Origin: an uncultured Faecalibacterium sp. | Lineage (GTDB): Bacteria; Bacillota; Clostridia; Oscillospirales; Ruminococcaceae | Direction: 5' to 3' | DNA length: 13,316 nt | NCBI GenBank assembly: GCA_937915335.1 | Contig: CALDLZ010000277.1 | Span: 1-13,316 of the forward strand | Shown: positions 6,551-13,316 of the stretch, in pieces | How positions within the stretch are numbered: position 1 is the stretch's first letter | Layout: the number at the start of each line of letters is the position of its first letter | Program-made: the position numbers and the translations under genes | The notes under the pieces: generated by a model | Database searches by the model: none | What the model saw: only the letters and a program-made list of their open reading frames with translations | Told to the model about the DNA's origin: nothing

Positions 6551-6889
6551 ATGCCAGAAGCAAAAGACCCCGGCGTGCAGAGCGCCGCAGGCGATCCGGT
6601 GGTGATGCCGGATGACGAGGTGCTGTATGAGCTGGCCGACCTGTTCCGGGTGTTCGGCGACTCCACCCGCATCAAGATCTTGTACGCGCTGCATGACAAC
6701 GAGCTTTGCGTGCAGGACATCGCCAATGCGGTGCAGCTGAGCCAATCCGCAGTGAGCCACCAGCTCCGGGTGCTCAAGGACACCAAGCTTGTGCGCTTCC
6801 ACCGGGATGGCAAAACCGTTTACTATGCACTGGATGATGACCATGTGAGAAGCATTCTGTCGCTGGGCATGGATCACATCGAAGAATAA
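6551..6889 (+). CDS. ArsR/SmtB-family metal-sensing repressor (Zn/Cd/Co type)
   Basis: Winged-helix repressor of 112 aa that should release DNA on metal binding. The helix-turn-helix core runs from ELADLFRVFGDSTR through CVQDIANAVQLSQSAVSHQLRVLK (about 27-76), with the wing at HRDGKTVYY (84-92). The alpha-5 site of SmtB/CzrA is complete: Asp96, His98, His109 and Glu112 have the D-x-H-x10-H-x2-E spacing, and Glu112 is the last residue. Only one Cys (Cys53, ELCV) sits on alpha-3, so the As/Sb ELCVCDL site is absent. This points to Zn(II), Co(II) or Cd(II) rather than arsenic. AAAGGAG at 6536-6542 is eight bases before ATG 6551. An earlier in-frame ATG at 6530 precedes the binding site and is rejected. 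It is first in the operon, 15 nt before the HMA gene. Confidence 0.92.
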   Translation: MPEAKDPGVQSAAGDPVVMPDDEVLYELADLFRVFGDSTRIKILYALHDNELCVQDIANAVQLSQSAVSHQLRVLKDTKLVRFHRDGKTVYYALDDDHVRSILSLGMDHIEE

Positions 6890-6904
6890 CTGGAGGTATT
6901 TATT

Positions 6905-7126
6905 ATGAAGAAGAGCTATAAGATCGAAGTTGACTGCGCAAACTGCGCTCAGAAAATGGAAGATGCCGCCAACACCGTTGCAGGCGTGGCACAGGCTACC
7001 GTCAGCTTTATGACCCAGAAGATGAAGGTCGAGTTCGCTGAGGGTGCGGACCCCCATGATACCATGGTCAATGTTCTGGCTGCCTGCAAGAAGGTCGAGG
7101 ACGACTGCGAGATTTTTGACATTTGA
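6905..7126 (+). CDS. Free-standing heavy-metal-associated (HMA) domain protein
   Basis: Small cytoplasmic metal-binding protein of 73 aa comprising a single ferredoxin-like HMA domain. The metal site is DCANC (Asp10, Cys11, Cys14); an Asp before the first Cys is typical of Zn/Cd/Pb domains such as that of ZntA, while Cu chaperones usually have MxCxxC. Two further cysteines, Cys61 and Cys68, lie in the C-terminal strand region and could add ligands or a disulfide. GGAGG at 6892-6896 stands eight bases from the ATG. In many Clostridia a nearly identical domain is fused to the N terminus of the cadmium/zinc ATPase. Here it is a separate gene and the downstream ATPase has none, so it probably delivers or senses metal for that pump. 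A terminator follows at once. Confidence 0.88.
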   Translation: MKKSYKIEVDCANCAQKMEDAANTVAGVAQATVSFMTQKMKVEFAEGADPHDTMVNVLAACKKVEDDCEIFDI

Positions 7127-7154
7127 GAAAGCAGGGCTCACAAACTCCCTTCCG

Positions 7155-7177
7155 GCTCCCCTGCGGGGGAGCTTTTT
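7155..7177 (+). terminator. Intrinsic terminator between the HMA and ATPase genes
   Basis: Stem GCTCCCC (7155-7161) pairs with GGGGAGC (7166-7172) across loop TGCG, followed by TTTTT (7173-7177). It lies 29 bases past the HMA stop and would cut the operon before the ATPase gene. I found no good promoter in the spacer beyond, so partial read-through may set the ratio of chaperone to pump. Confidence 0.75.
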
Positions 7178-7451
7178 GCGACGTGTTTTTCGGCAGAAGA
7201 ATGAGCTTGCCCTGCGGCAGGAAAACTGTGGAAAAGAAAACGGGTTTTCAACAGTTTCCACCGGGTTTTCAACACTCTTTGCGGAAAAGTGCAAAAAGAA
7301 ACGCGAAAAAGCAGGATTTTTTCGGGAAAAGTCCGTGGAAAACACGGGGGGAAAACGTGGAAAAGCCTGCATTTCGGGGAAAACGTGTTGAATTCCCCGC
7401 GCCCGCCGCAGCGGATGCGGCCCAGAAAACAGGAAAAAAGGAGAGTTCTGT
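7178..7451. other. Non-coding spacer with DnaA-box-like words and small hairpins
   Basis: This purine-rich spacer before the ATPase gene holds repeated words close to the DnaA box TTATCCACA. TTTTCCACA is on the minus strand at 7227-7235. TTTTCAACA is on the plus strand at 7245-7253 and 7266-7274. GTTTCCACC is at 7254-7262. CGTGGAAAA-type words (reverse complement TTTTCCACG) are at 7334-7343 and 7356-7365. CGGGTTTTCAACA occurs twice (7241-7253, 7262-7274), exactly 21 bp apart. Short stems are CCGTG/CACGG (7333-7347), GGGGAA/TTCCCC (7376-7398) and GCCGCA/TGCGGC (7405-7421). The end carries the ATPase ribosome binding site AAAGGAG (7437-7443). Open frames across it look compositional. Role unknown. 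Confidence 0.5.
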
Positions 7452-9344
7452 ATGAATAAGAAGCAGAAAAAGACCCTGTACCGGATCATCATTTCTGTGG
7501 TGCTGGTCGCGATCCTCAAGCTGCTGCCTGCTTTCCCCACTCCGGTGGAGATGGCGCTTTACTGCATCCCCTACCTGGTGGTAGGCTGGGATGTCCTGCG
7601 CAAGGCCTTCAAGGGCATCAAGAACCGTCAGCCTTTCGATGAGTGCTTCCTGATGGCTGTCGCCACCGTGGGCGCGTTTGCGCTGGGCGATTACGTCGAG
7701 GGCTGCGCCGTTATCATCTTCTATCAGATCGGCGAGCTGTTCCAGAGCGTGGCTGTGGGCAAGAGCCGCCAGAATATTTCCGCTCTGATGGACATCCGCC
7801 CCGACTACGCCAACATCGAGGATGAGGATGGAAAGCTGGAGCAGGTGGACCCCGATGATGTCGAGATCGGCACCGTGATCGTGGTCCAGCCCGGCGAGCG
7901 TGTGCCCATCGATGGTGTGATCGTGGAGGGTACCTCCGCCCTGAACACTGCCGCCCTGACCGGCGAGAGCCTGCCCCGGGATGTGCAGGCAGGCGATGAG
8001 GTCATTAGCGGCTGCGTGAACATGACCGGCCTGCTGAAGGTTAGGACCACCAAGGAGTTCGGTGAATCCACCGTTTCCAAGATCCTTGATCTCGTGGAAA
8101 ATTCCAGCATGAAGAAGGCCCGCGCCGAGAACTTCATCACTCGCTTTGCCCGTGTCTACACCCCCGCCGTCTGCTACGGCGCACTGGCACTGGCCTTTAT
8201 TCCCCCCATCATTCTGCTGCTGATGGGCCAGCCCGCCCGTGTCGGCGACTGGGTCTACCGTGCCCTGACCTTCCTGGTCATCAGCTGCCCCTGCGCTCTG
8301 GTCATCTCCATTCCTCTGAGCTTCTTCGGCGGCATTGGTGGAGCCTCCACCTGTGGCATTCTGGTCAAGGGTTCCACTTATCTGGAAGAGCTGGCCCGCA
8401 CCGGCATCGTTGTGTTTGACAAGACCGGCACCCTGACCCAGGGCACCTTCAAGGTGGTGGGCATCCACCCCGAACATGGCGTGACCGAGGACGAACTGGT
8501 GGAAGCCGCCGCTCTGGCCGAGAGCTGGTCCAAGCACCCCATCTCCCTGAGCATCAAGAACGCCTACGGCAAGGAAATCGATTCCAATCGTGTTACCGAT
8601 GTGCAGGAGCTGGGCGGCCACGGCGTGACTGCAAAGGTGGATGGCAAGACCGTCGCCGCCGGCAATGCCCGTCTGATGGCAAAGCTGGAGCTGAACGCCC
8701 CCGAAGTCACCGAGCCCGGCACCATCGTCCATGTGGCCATTGAGGGAAAGTATGCAGGCTATCTGCTCATCTCCGATGTGGTCAAGCCCAACAGCGCCAA
8801 GGCCATCAAGGGCCTGAAGGCCGCCGGTGTCCGCAAGACGGTCATGCTGACCGGTGACGCGGAGCCTGTGGCAAAGGCTGTGGCCAACGAGCTAGGGCTG
8901 GATGAGTACCATGCCGGCCTGCTGCCCGGCGATAAGGTCGATCAGATCGAAAAGCTGATCGCTTCCAAGGGCCCCAAGGAGAACCTTGCCTTTGTGGGCG
9001 ACGGCATCAACGATGCCCCCGTTCTGTCCCGTGCTGATGTGGGCATCGCCATGGGCGCTCTGGGCTCTGATGCCGCCATCGAGGCCGCTGATATCGTCCT
9101 GATGGATGATGACCCCGCCAAGATCGCGCTGGCCATGGGCATTGCCCGCCGCACCAACCGCATCGTCTACGAGAACATCGTGTTTGCTCTGGTTGTCAAG
9201 TTCGCCTGCCTGCTGCTGGTCGCCATCGGTAAGGCTTCCATGTGGACCGGTATCTTCGCCGATGTCGGTGTCATGGTGCTGGCTGTCCTCAACGCCACCC
9301 GCGCCCTGTACACCAGGGATCTGGCGAAGAAGAACGAGCAGTAA
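7452..9344 (+). CDS. P1B-2-type heavy-metal-exporting ATPase (Zn/Cd/Pb; CadA/ZntA-like)
   Basis: Membrane pump of 630 aa that uses ATP to export divalent soft metals. All P-type marks are present: TGES (170-173) in the actuator, the transmembrane metal site CPC (279-281), DKTGTLT with phosphorylated Asp323, the P1B-specific SKHP with His362-Pro363, TGDAEP (467-472) and GDGINDAP (516-523). In the last membrane pair, Lys583 and Asp604 (IFADVG) are the residues that, with CPC, define the P1B-2 Zn/Cd/Pb class. The protein begins almost directly with the first membrane helix (about residue 10), so there is no N-terminal HMA domain; that domain is a separate protein encoded at 6905. AAAGGAG, eight bases upstream, supports the ATG. 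It is probably co-regulated with the ArsR-type sensor, though a terminator and a long spacer intervene. A strong terminator follows. Confidence 0.93.
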   Translation: MNKKQKKTLYRIIISVVLVAILKLLPAFPTPVEMALYCIPYLVVGWDVLRKAFKGIKNRQPFDECFLMAVATVGAFALGDYVEGCAVIIFYQIGELFQSVAVGKSRQNISALMDIRPDYANIEDEDGKLEQVDPDDVEIGTVIVVQPGERVPIDGVIVEGTSALNTAALTGESLPRDVQAGDEVISGCVNMTGLLKVRTTKEFGESTVSKILDLVENSSMKKARAENFITRFARVYTPAVCYGALALAFIPPIILLLMGQPARVGDWVYRALTFLVISCPCALVISIPLSFFGGIGGASTCGILVKGSTYLEELARTGIVVFDKTGTLTQGTFKVVGIHPEHGVTEDELVEAAALAESWSKHPISLSIKNAYGKEIDSNRVTDVQELGGHGVTAKVDGKTVAAGNARLMAKLELNAPEVTEPGTIVHVAIEGKYAGYLLISDVVKPNSAKAIKGLKAAGVRKTVMLTGDAEPVAKAVANELGLDEYHAGLLPGDKVDQIEKLIASKGPKENLAFVGDGINDAPVLSRADVGIAMGALGSDAAIEAADIVLMDDDPAKIALAMGIARRTNRIVYENIVFALVVKFACLLLVAIGKASMWTGIFADVGVMVLAVLNATRALYTRDLAKKNEQ

Positions 9345-9354
9345 CTGCAATTGC

Positions 9355-9396
9355 AAAGCCCCTGCCTGTGCGTCAACGCTCCGGCAGGGGCTTTTT
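9355..9396 (+). terminator. Intrinsic terminator of the metal operon
   Basis: A 12-bp perfect stem AAAGCCCCTGCC (9355-9366) / GGCAGGGGCTTT (9383-9394) with a 16-base loop and TTTTT (9392-9396), ten bases after the ATPase stop. Confidence 0.9.
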
Positions 9397-9409
9397 CGTT
9401 ATCAACGAA

Positions 9410-9438
9410 TTGCATTCTTCTCTGAGTGATGGTACAAT
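9410..9438 (+). promoter_or_regulatory. Promoter of the aminopeptidase P gene
   Basis: TTGCAT (9410-9415), a 17-base spacer and TACAAT (9433-9438), placed between the preceding terminator and the gene start at 9508. It leaves a leader of about 60 bases in which I see no riboswitch-like structure. Confidence 0.7.
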
Positions 9439-9507
9439 AAGACACAGCAAACCACCGCCGCCGGACGTTTTTCCGGCAGATGGATGTAAGAAAGAAGGCT
9501 TTTTATT

Positions 9508-11307
9508 ATGAGCATGAACACGGTTCCCGAGCGTCTGGCCGCCCTGCGGGCTGCCATGAAGGCAAACGGCGTGGACGTTTATCTGATCCCGGTGGGCGAC
9601 CCGCATTCCAGCGAGTATCTGCCGGACCATTATACTTCCCTGACCTATTTCTCCGGCTTCCACGGCGAGAATTCCAATTTCGTCGTTACCCCCACCGAGA
9701 GCGCTGTCTGGGCGGATGGCCGCTACTTTGTGCAGGCGGAAAAGGAGATCGCCGGTACCGAGATCCAGCTGATGCGGATGGGTGAGCCGGGCGTGCCCAC
9801 CGTCGAGGAATACTGCGGCAAGGTGCTGCCCGAGGGCGGCGTGCTGGGCCTGTGCGGCCTGACCGCTTCCTGCGGTCTGGTGCGCGGCGTGCAGAAGGCG
9901 CTGGATGCCAAGAAGGGCACCATCAAGACCCTGAACCTCGAGGATGAGCTGTGGACCGAGGGCCGTCCCGCTCTGCCCGCCACCCCCGCATGGCTCCTGC
10001 CCAAGGAGTACGCAGGCTTCTCCCCTGCTGAGAAGCTGGAGCGTCTGCGTGCAAAGCTCAAGGAGCTGGGCTGCACCGCACAGCTGGTGGGCAAGCTGGA
10101 CAATCTGGCCTGGCTGCTGAACCTGCGTGCTATGGATATCCGGTGCACCCCCTACGCCATGTCCTACTGCTATGTGACCCCGGACCGTGCCGTGCTCTTC
10201 ATCAACACCGCCCGTCTGGGTGCGGAAGCCGCCGCCGAGCTCAAGGCAAACGGCGTGGAGATCGCCGAGTACGATGACGTGCTCAAGTTCCTGGCCGCTG
10301 AGACCGAGCCCCAGACCGTGCTGGCTGATCCTGCATCCGTAAACTTTGCCGTTTACGAGACCCTGCAGAACAACGCCGCCCTGACCGTGAAGGACGAGGC
10401 TGACCCCCTGCTGCCCATGAAGGGCGTGAAGAATGAGGTGGAGCTGAACCATGACCGTGAGGCCCACCTGCGGGATGCCGTCGCCATGGTGCGGTTCCAG
10501 AAGGAGCTGGAGGAGCGCCTGGCCGCAGGGGAAGAGCTGACCGAGCTGACCGTGGACGAGATCCTCCACAAGTACCGCTCCGCACAGGATAAGTTCATTG
10601 TGGAGAGCTTCGGCACCATTGCCGCCTACGGCGGAAACGCTGCGATGATGCACTACCACGCCACCGAGGAAGATCACGCCAAGCTGGAGCGCAAGGGCTT
10701 CCTGCTGGTGGACAGCGGCGCGACCTATCTGGATGGCACCACTGATATCACCCGTACCTACCCGCTGGGCGAGCTGACTGAGGACGAGAAGCTGTTCTAC
10801 ACCTGGACGCTGCAGTGCCACATTGACATCGCAAAGGCCATCTGGCTGAACTATTGCGATGGCCACATGCTGGATACCATCGCCCGTGAGCCCCTGTGGC
10901 GGCACCTCATCAATTACCGCTGCGGCACCGGCCACAGCGTTAGCTTTGTGGGCAATGTCCATGAGGGCCCCCACGCCCTGAACGGCCGCAACACCACTGT
11001 GTTCCAGCCGGGCATGGTCATCACTGACGAGCCGGGCGTGTATGAGGCCGGTGAGGTCGGCATCCGCATTGAGAACGAGCTGGAGTGCTACCATAAGGCT
11101 GACAATCAGTACGGTACCTTCCTGGCCTTCCGTCCGCTGACCTTCGTGCCCATCGCCACCTCTCCCGTGGTGCCCGGTGTCCTGACCAAGGACGAGTTGG
11201 ATTGGCTGAACGCCTACCACCGTGAGGTCTTTGAGAAGCTGGCACCCCGCCTGACCGAAGAAGAGCGTGACTGGCTGGCAAAGAAGTGCGCCGCCATCGG
11301 GGCTTAA
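9508..11307 (+). CDS. M24B-family aminopeptidase P (Xaa-Pro aminopeptidase, three-domain)
   Basis: Cytoplasmic dinuclear metallopeptidase of 599 aa that removes the N-terminal residue from peptides with proline second. It has the long three-domain form of the human XPNPEP1 class: two creatinase-like N-terminal domains (about 5-160 and 165-305), then the pita-bread catalytic domain (about 315-540) and a C-terminal extension. Metal ligands are all present: Asp402 (VDSGATY), Asp413 (TTDITRT), His476 (GTGHSV), Glu508 (TDEPGVY) and Glu522 (RIENELE). His382 and His485 (VHEGP) match the substrate-binding histidines. GTGHSVSFV replaces the common GTGHGVG, a small change. ATG 9508 has a modest AGAAGG nine bases upstream; an ATG two codons later is equally possible. 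It is monocistronic, with its own promoter and terminator. Confidence 0.93.
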   Translation: MSMNTVPERLAALRAAMKANGVDVYLIPVGDPHSSEYLPDHYTSLTYFSGFHGENSNFVVTPTESAVWADGRYFVQAEKEIAGTEIQLMRMGEPGVPTVEEYCGKVLPEGGVLGLCGLTASCGLVRGVQKALDAKKGTIKTLNLEDELWTEGRPALPATPAWLLPKEYAGFSPAEKLERLRAKLKELGCTAQLVGKLDNLAWLLNLRAMDIRCTPYAMSYCYVTPDRAVLFINTARLGAEAAAELKANGVEIAEYDDVLKFLAAETEPQTVLADPASVNFAVYETLQNNAALTVKDEADPLLPMKGVKNEVELNHDREAHLRDAVAMVRFQKELEERLAAGEELTELTVDEILHKYRSAQDKFIVESFGTIAAYGGNAAMMHYHATEEDHAKLERKGFLLVDSGATYLDGTTDITRTYPLGELTEDEKLFYTWTLQCHIDIAKAIWLNYCDGHMLDTIAREPLWRHLINYRCGTGHSVSFVGNVHEGPHALNGRNTTVFQPGMVITDEPGVYEAGEVGIRIENELECYHKADNQYGTFLAFRPLTFVPIATSPVVPGVLTKDELDWLNAYHREVFEKLAPRLTEEERDWLAKKCAAIGA

Positions 11308-11331
11308 ATCTTCGTACATCAAAAGAGATAG

Positions 11332-11388
11332 AAAAACCGCCCCGTTTCCAGACAGAAGAATAATCTGCTGGGAACAGGACGGCTTTTT
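11332..11388. terminator. Bidirectional terminator between aminopeptidase and MATE genes
   Basis: Imperfect 15-bp stem: CCGCCCCGTTTCCAG (11337-11351) against CTGGGAACAGGACGG (11368-11382), flanked by AAAAA on the left (11332-11336) and TTTTT on the right (11384-11388). It sits between convergent genes, so it can stop both transcripts. Confidence 0.8.
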
Positions 11389-11411
11389 CATGTTTTGTGG
11401 GAGGGCGCTTA

Positions 11412-12773
11412 TCACTGCTCGGCGGCAGAAAGGTGTTTCATACGTTTTAATATGAGTAGACATGCCGGAACCAGAAGCAGGTCTGCCATCACCCATGCGG
11501 CCGGAGAAGAAAAGCAGGCAGCGGAAAAGCCGAATTTCGGAACAAAGAACAGGCCGAATGAGCTTCTGGCAATCATTTCAAGCAGACAGGCGGCAAGGGC
11601 GATCTGAGCCCGGCCCAATCCTTGAAGGGAGAAGCGAACGGTAAAGATCAGAGACTGCGCCCAAAGGAAAGCAGCTGTGATAAACAGATATTTATAGGTC
11701 ATTTCTATCAGCGTTACAGAAGCCGCATTCAGGAAAATTAGTTCCAGGATGCGTCCAAAACGCCATAGAATGAGAAATGCCGCGCCGCTGAACACCAGAC
11801 CGGTAAGTACACCTGTCTGAATGCCGGTTTCGATTCGCTGGTACTGCCTTGCTCCCAGATTCTGACCGCAATAGACGGTCATAGCACTGCCAAGAGACAT
11901 GGTCACGACCGCAAGCATGTTGCAGATACGCTCGGCGGCCACAATAGATGCTACGGCAGTGGCACCAAGCATGTTTACAGAAGTCTGTAAAAGGATACTG
12001 CCGATGCCGGTAACGGACATCTGAAGTCCCATAGGCAGGCCATTTTTGATCAGTCCTGAAAGATACTTACGCCGAGGCTGCAGGTCTTCTTTTGTAAGGC
12101 AGAGTTCCGGGATCCGCAGCCGGATCAGAACCAGACAACCAACCACTGAAAAAAGCTGTGAAAGTACAGTTGCCAGTGCCGCACCCATCGTCCCCAGTGA
12201 AAAAGAAAGAATAAAGATCAGGTCGAGCGCAATATTGAGCAGGGATGCCGCGATCAGGAGATACAGGGGAGTTTTACTGTCCCCTAGGGAACGGATCATG
12301 GCCGACAGTGTGTTATAGGCGAATTGAACTGGAATCCCGAGAAAAATCACGATCAGGTAGCGATAGGCCATCTCAATGATTTCGGGTGGTGTCTGTGTTA
12401 CTTTCAGAATCGGCATACACAGGGCGGCGGATGATACTGTGAAAATGACGGAGATCACCGTGTAGACCCACACGGCATTTCCCGCATACCGCCGCATGGC
12501 AGGATAATCCTTTGCGCCAAAACACTGTGCGATCGGGACTGCGAAGCCCATTCCCATCCCGTTACAGAAGCCGAGGATCAGAAAGTTAACAGAGCCGATC
12601 GAACCCACCGCCGCCAATGCCTGGTCACCCAGTGTCCTGCTGACGATGGCCGTATCTGCTACGGTATAGATCTGCTGGAACAGATTGCTCAAGAATACTG
12701 GAATCGCAAATAAGAGAATATGCCGGAACGGACTGCCCACGGTCATATCGCTTCCTGTTTTGCTTTTTACCAT
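11412..12773 (-). CDS. MATE-family multidrug/organic cation efflux transporter
   Basis: Inner-membrane drug/cation antiporter of 453 aa, driven by H+ or Na+. About 12 hydrophobic helices fall into two similar halves; the first half opens with DMTVGSPFRHILLFAIP (9-25) and IYTVADTAIVSRTLGDQ, the usual MATE N-terminal pattern. ARSLGD-like SAMIRSLGDSKTP (near residues 157-170) and SLQGLGRAQ (near 384) are the paired loop signatures of the two halves. AGGAGGT at 12784-12790 supports the ATG at 12773. It is divergently transcribed from a LysR regulator gene with overlapping promoters, so it is probably controlled by it. Codon use is more AT-rich (more ATA, AGA and AAA) than in the genes to its left, hinting at separate acquisition. 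The substrate cannot be inferred. Confidence 0.92.
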   Translation of the reverse strand: MVKSKTGSDMTVGSPFRHILLFAIPVFLSNLFQQIYTVADTAIVSRTLGDQALAAVGSIGSVNFLILGFCNGMGMGFAVPIAQCFGAKDYPAMRRYAGNAVWVYTVISVIFTVSSAALCMPILKVTQTPPEIIEMAYRYLIVIFLGIPVQFAYNTLSAMIRSLGDSKTPLYLLIAASLLNIALDLIFILSFSLGTMGAALATVLSQLFSVVGCLVLIRLRIPELCLTKEDLQPRRKYLSGLIKNGLPMGLQMSVTGIGSILLQTSVNMLGATAVASIVAAERICNMLAVVTMSLGSAMTVYCGQNLGARQYQRIETGIQTGVLTGLVFSGAAFLILWRFGRILELIFLNAASVTLIEMTYKYLFITAAFLWAQSLIFTVRFSLQGLGRAQIALAACLLEMIARSSFGLFFVPKFGFSAACFSSPAAWVMADLLLVPACLLILKRMKHLSAAEQ

Positions 12774-12807
12774 TTCTGTTTTGACCTCCTCTGTTTTGCT
12801 TGTGACA

Positions 12808-12836
12808 ATTTTATCATCGTCCTGCTTGCATTAGAA
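12808..12836 (-). promoter_or_regulatory. Candidate promoter of the MATE gene
   Basis: On the minus strand TAAAAT (12808-12813) is preceded by TGA (extended -10). The -35 at 17 bases is poor (TTCTAA, 12831-12836). A poor -35 beside an activator gene is common for LysR-controlled promoters. It overlaps the divergent lysR promoter. Confidence 0.45.
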
Positions 12837-12854
12837 GTCTGGATAAATTATAAT
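12826..12854 (+). promoter_or_regulatory. Promoter of the LysR-family regulator gene
   Basis: TTGCAT (12826-12831), a 17-base spacer and a perfect TATAAT (12849-12854), ending 37 bases before the ATG. The spacer coincides with the -35 region of the MATE promoter on the other strand, so one bound regulator could affect both. Confidence 0.75.
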
Positions 12855-12891
12855 GGTGTTAAGGCTAAACTTATATCTGAAAGGGAACGAT

Positions 12892-13316
12892 ATGTATAAT
12901 CCACAACTGGACACGTTTATAAAAGTTGCGGATGCCGGCAGCTTTCTCAAAGCGGCGGAGCAGCTTTATATCTCGTCGTCCGCCGTGATTCAGCAGATCA
13001 ATCTACTGGAAGAGCGCTGCGGGGTGAAGCTGCTGGAGCGAACCCATAGGGGTGTGCGCTTGACCCCGGCCGGAGAATCCTTTTATCAGGACGCGAAAGA
13101 GATTATCCAAAAATGTAATGATGCGGTCGTAAAGGCACAGGCGGCGGCAGGTGCTTCCCGTAAGACCATCCGTATAGGAACTGCTGTTTTGTTCCAATGC
13201 CGGGAACTGCTGAAGCTGTGTGCTGCGGCAGAAAAAATTCTGCCAGAGCTGATTTTTGAGATTCCGCCAATGTCGAAACCGCTCGGAAAAGAAGATGACT
13301 TTGCAGACTTGGGAAG
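12892..13316 (+). CDS. LysR-family transcriptional regulator (partial, runs off the right edge)
   Basis: The first 141 codons of a LysR-type regulator; the family is usually about 300 aa. The N-terminal winged helix-turn-helix is clear: LDTFIKVADAGSFLKAAEQL (6-25), then YISSSAVIQQINLLE and KLLERTHRGVRLTPAGE (46-62). A linker helix follows, and the start of the effector domain appears at TIRIGTAV (about 94-101). AAAGGGA (12880-12886) is five bases before the ATG. It is divergent from the MATE gene, the common arrangement in which a LysR protein controls the neighbour and itself. IQQINLLEE in place of the common SxxIxxLE is a minor variant. The effector is unknown because most of the sensing domain lies outside the window. 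Confidence 0.93.
   Translation, partial: MYNPQLDTFIKVADAGSFLKAAEQLYISSSAVIQQINLLEERCGVKLLERTHRGVRLTPAGESFYQDAKEIIQKCNDAVVKAQAAAGASRKTIRIGTAVLFQCRELLKLCAAAEKILPELIFEIPPMSKPLGKEDDFADLG

Noticed and set aside
7178..7451. Chromosomal replication origin
   Set aside because: DnaA-like words are present, but no dnaA, dnaN, rpmH or clear AT-rich unwinding element is nearby, so a full origin is not supported.
7123..7455. Plus-strand 110-codon frame filling the spacer before the ATPase gene
   Set aside because: It begins inside the HMA stop region, has no ribosome binding site, translates the terminator hairpin, and its basic low-complexity sequence reflects the purine bias. Two other frames are also partly open here.
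7269..8732. Minus-strand open frame of 487 codons opposite the ATPase
   Set aside because: Antisense shadow of a gene with complete P-type ATPase motifs.
9373..11496. Minus-strand open frame of 707 codons opposite aminopeptidase P
   Set aside because: Antisense shadow; it also runs through two terminators and has no recognisable motif.
1..13316. Mobile elements, CRISPR, tRNA/rRNA or phage genes
   Set aside because: No transposase or integrase motifs, regularly spaced repeats or RNA gene signatures were seen on either strand.

Overview
The window is bacterial, gene-dense and GC-rich over most of its length. It has strong AAGGAG-type ribosome binding sites, short intergenic gaps and Firmicutes-type promoters. 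Protein sequence and codon bias resemble gut Clostridia of the Faecalibacterium/Oscillospiraceae type; this is inferred by eye, not from a search. I see no rRNA, tRNA, CRISPR array, transposase or phage gene.

Left third (1-4723, minus strand): four co-directional genes read from right to left. They are an NhaC-family Na+/H+ antiporter, a MarR-type regulator, a cytoplasmic GH20 beta-N-acetylhexosaminidase of the GcnA size class, and a histidine phosphatase. Gaps are 39, 43 and 1 nt, so this is a likely operon for ion exchange and amino-sugar glycan use. MarR may also have its own promoter.

Middle (4726-6373): a small uncharacterised plus-strand frame has an eroded-looking start, and its 3' end lies inside a two-hairpin palindromic repeat. 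Next come a minus-strand FlK-like hotdog thioesterase and a divergent plus-strand YwaF/TMEM164-type membrane protein that ends at a clear terminator.

Metal cassette (6471-9396, plus strand): a strong promoter with two 16-bp palindromes drives an ArsR/SmtB sensor with a complete alpha-5 Zn/Cd/Co site. After it come a free-standing heavy-metal-associated (HMA) domain protein and a P1B-2 Zn/Cd/Pb ATPase that lacks its own N-terminal HMA domain. A terminator and an odd spacer of about 325 bp, rich in DnaA-box-like words, separate the HMA gene from the ATPase gene.

Right (9410-13316): an M24B three-domain aminopeptidase P with its own promoter, a convergent bidirectional terminator, and a divergent MATE efflux pump/LysR regulator pair whose promoters overlap. 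The MATE-LysR segment is visibly more AT-rich with different codon use, suggesting separate acquisition. LysR runs off the right edge.

Most genes belong to known families. The least explained parts are the spacer at 7127-7451, the paired palindromes at the metal promoter, and the eroded small gene fused to a repeat.
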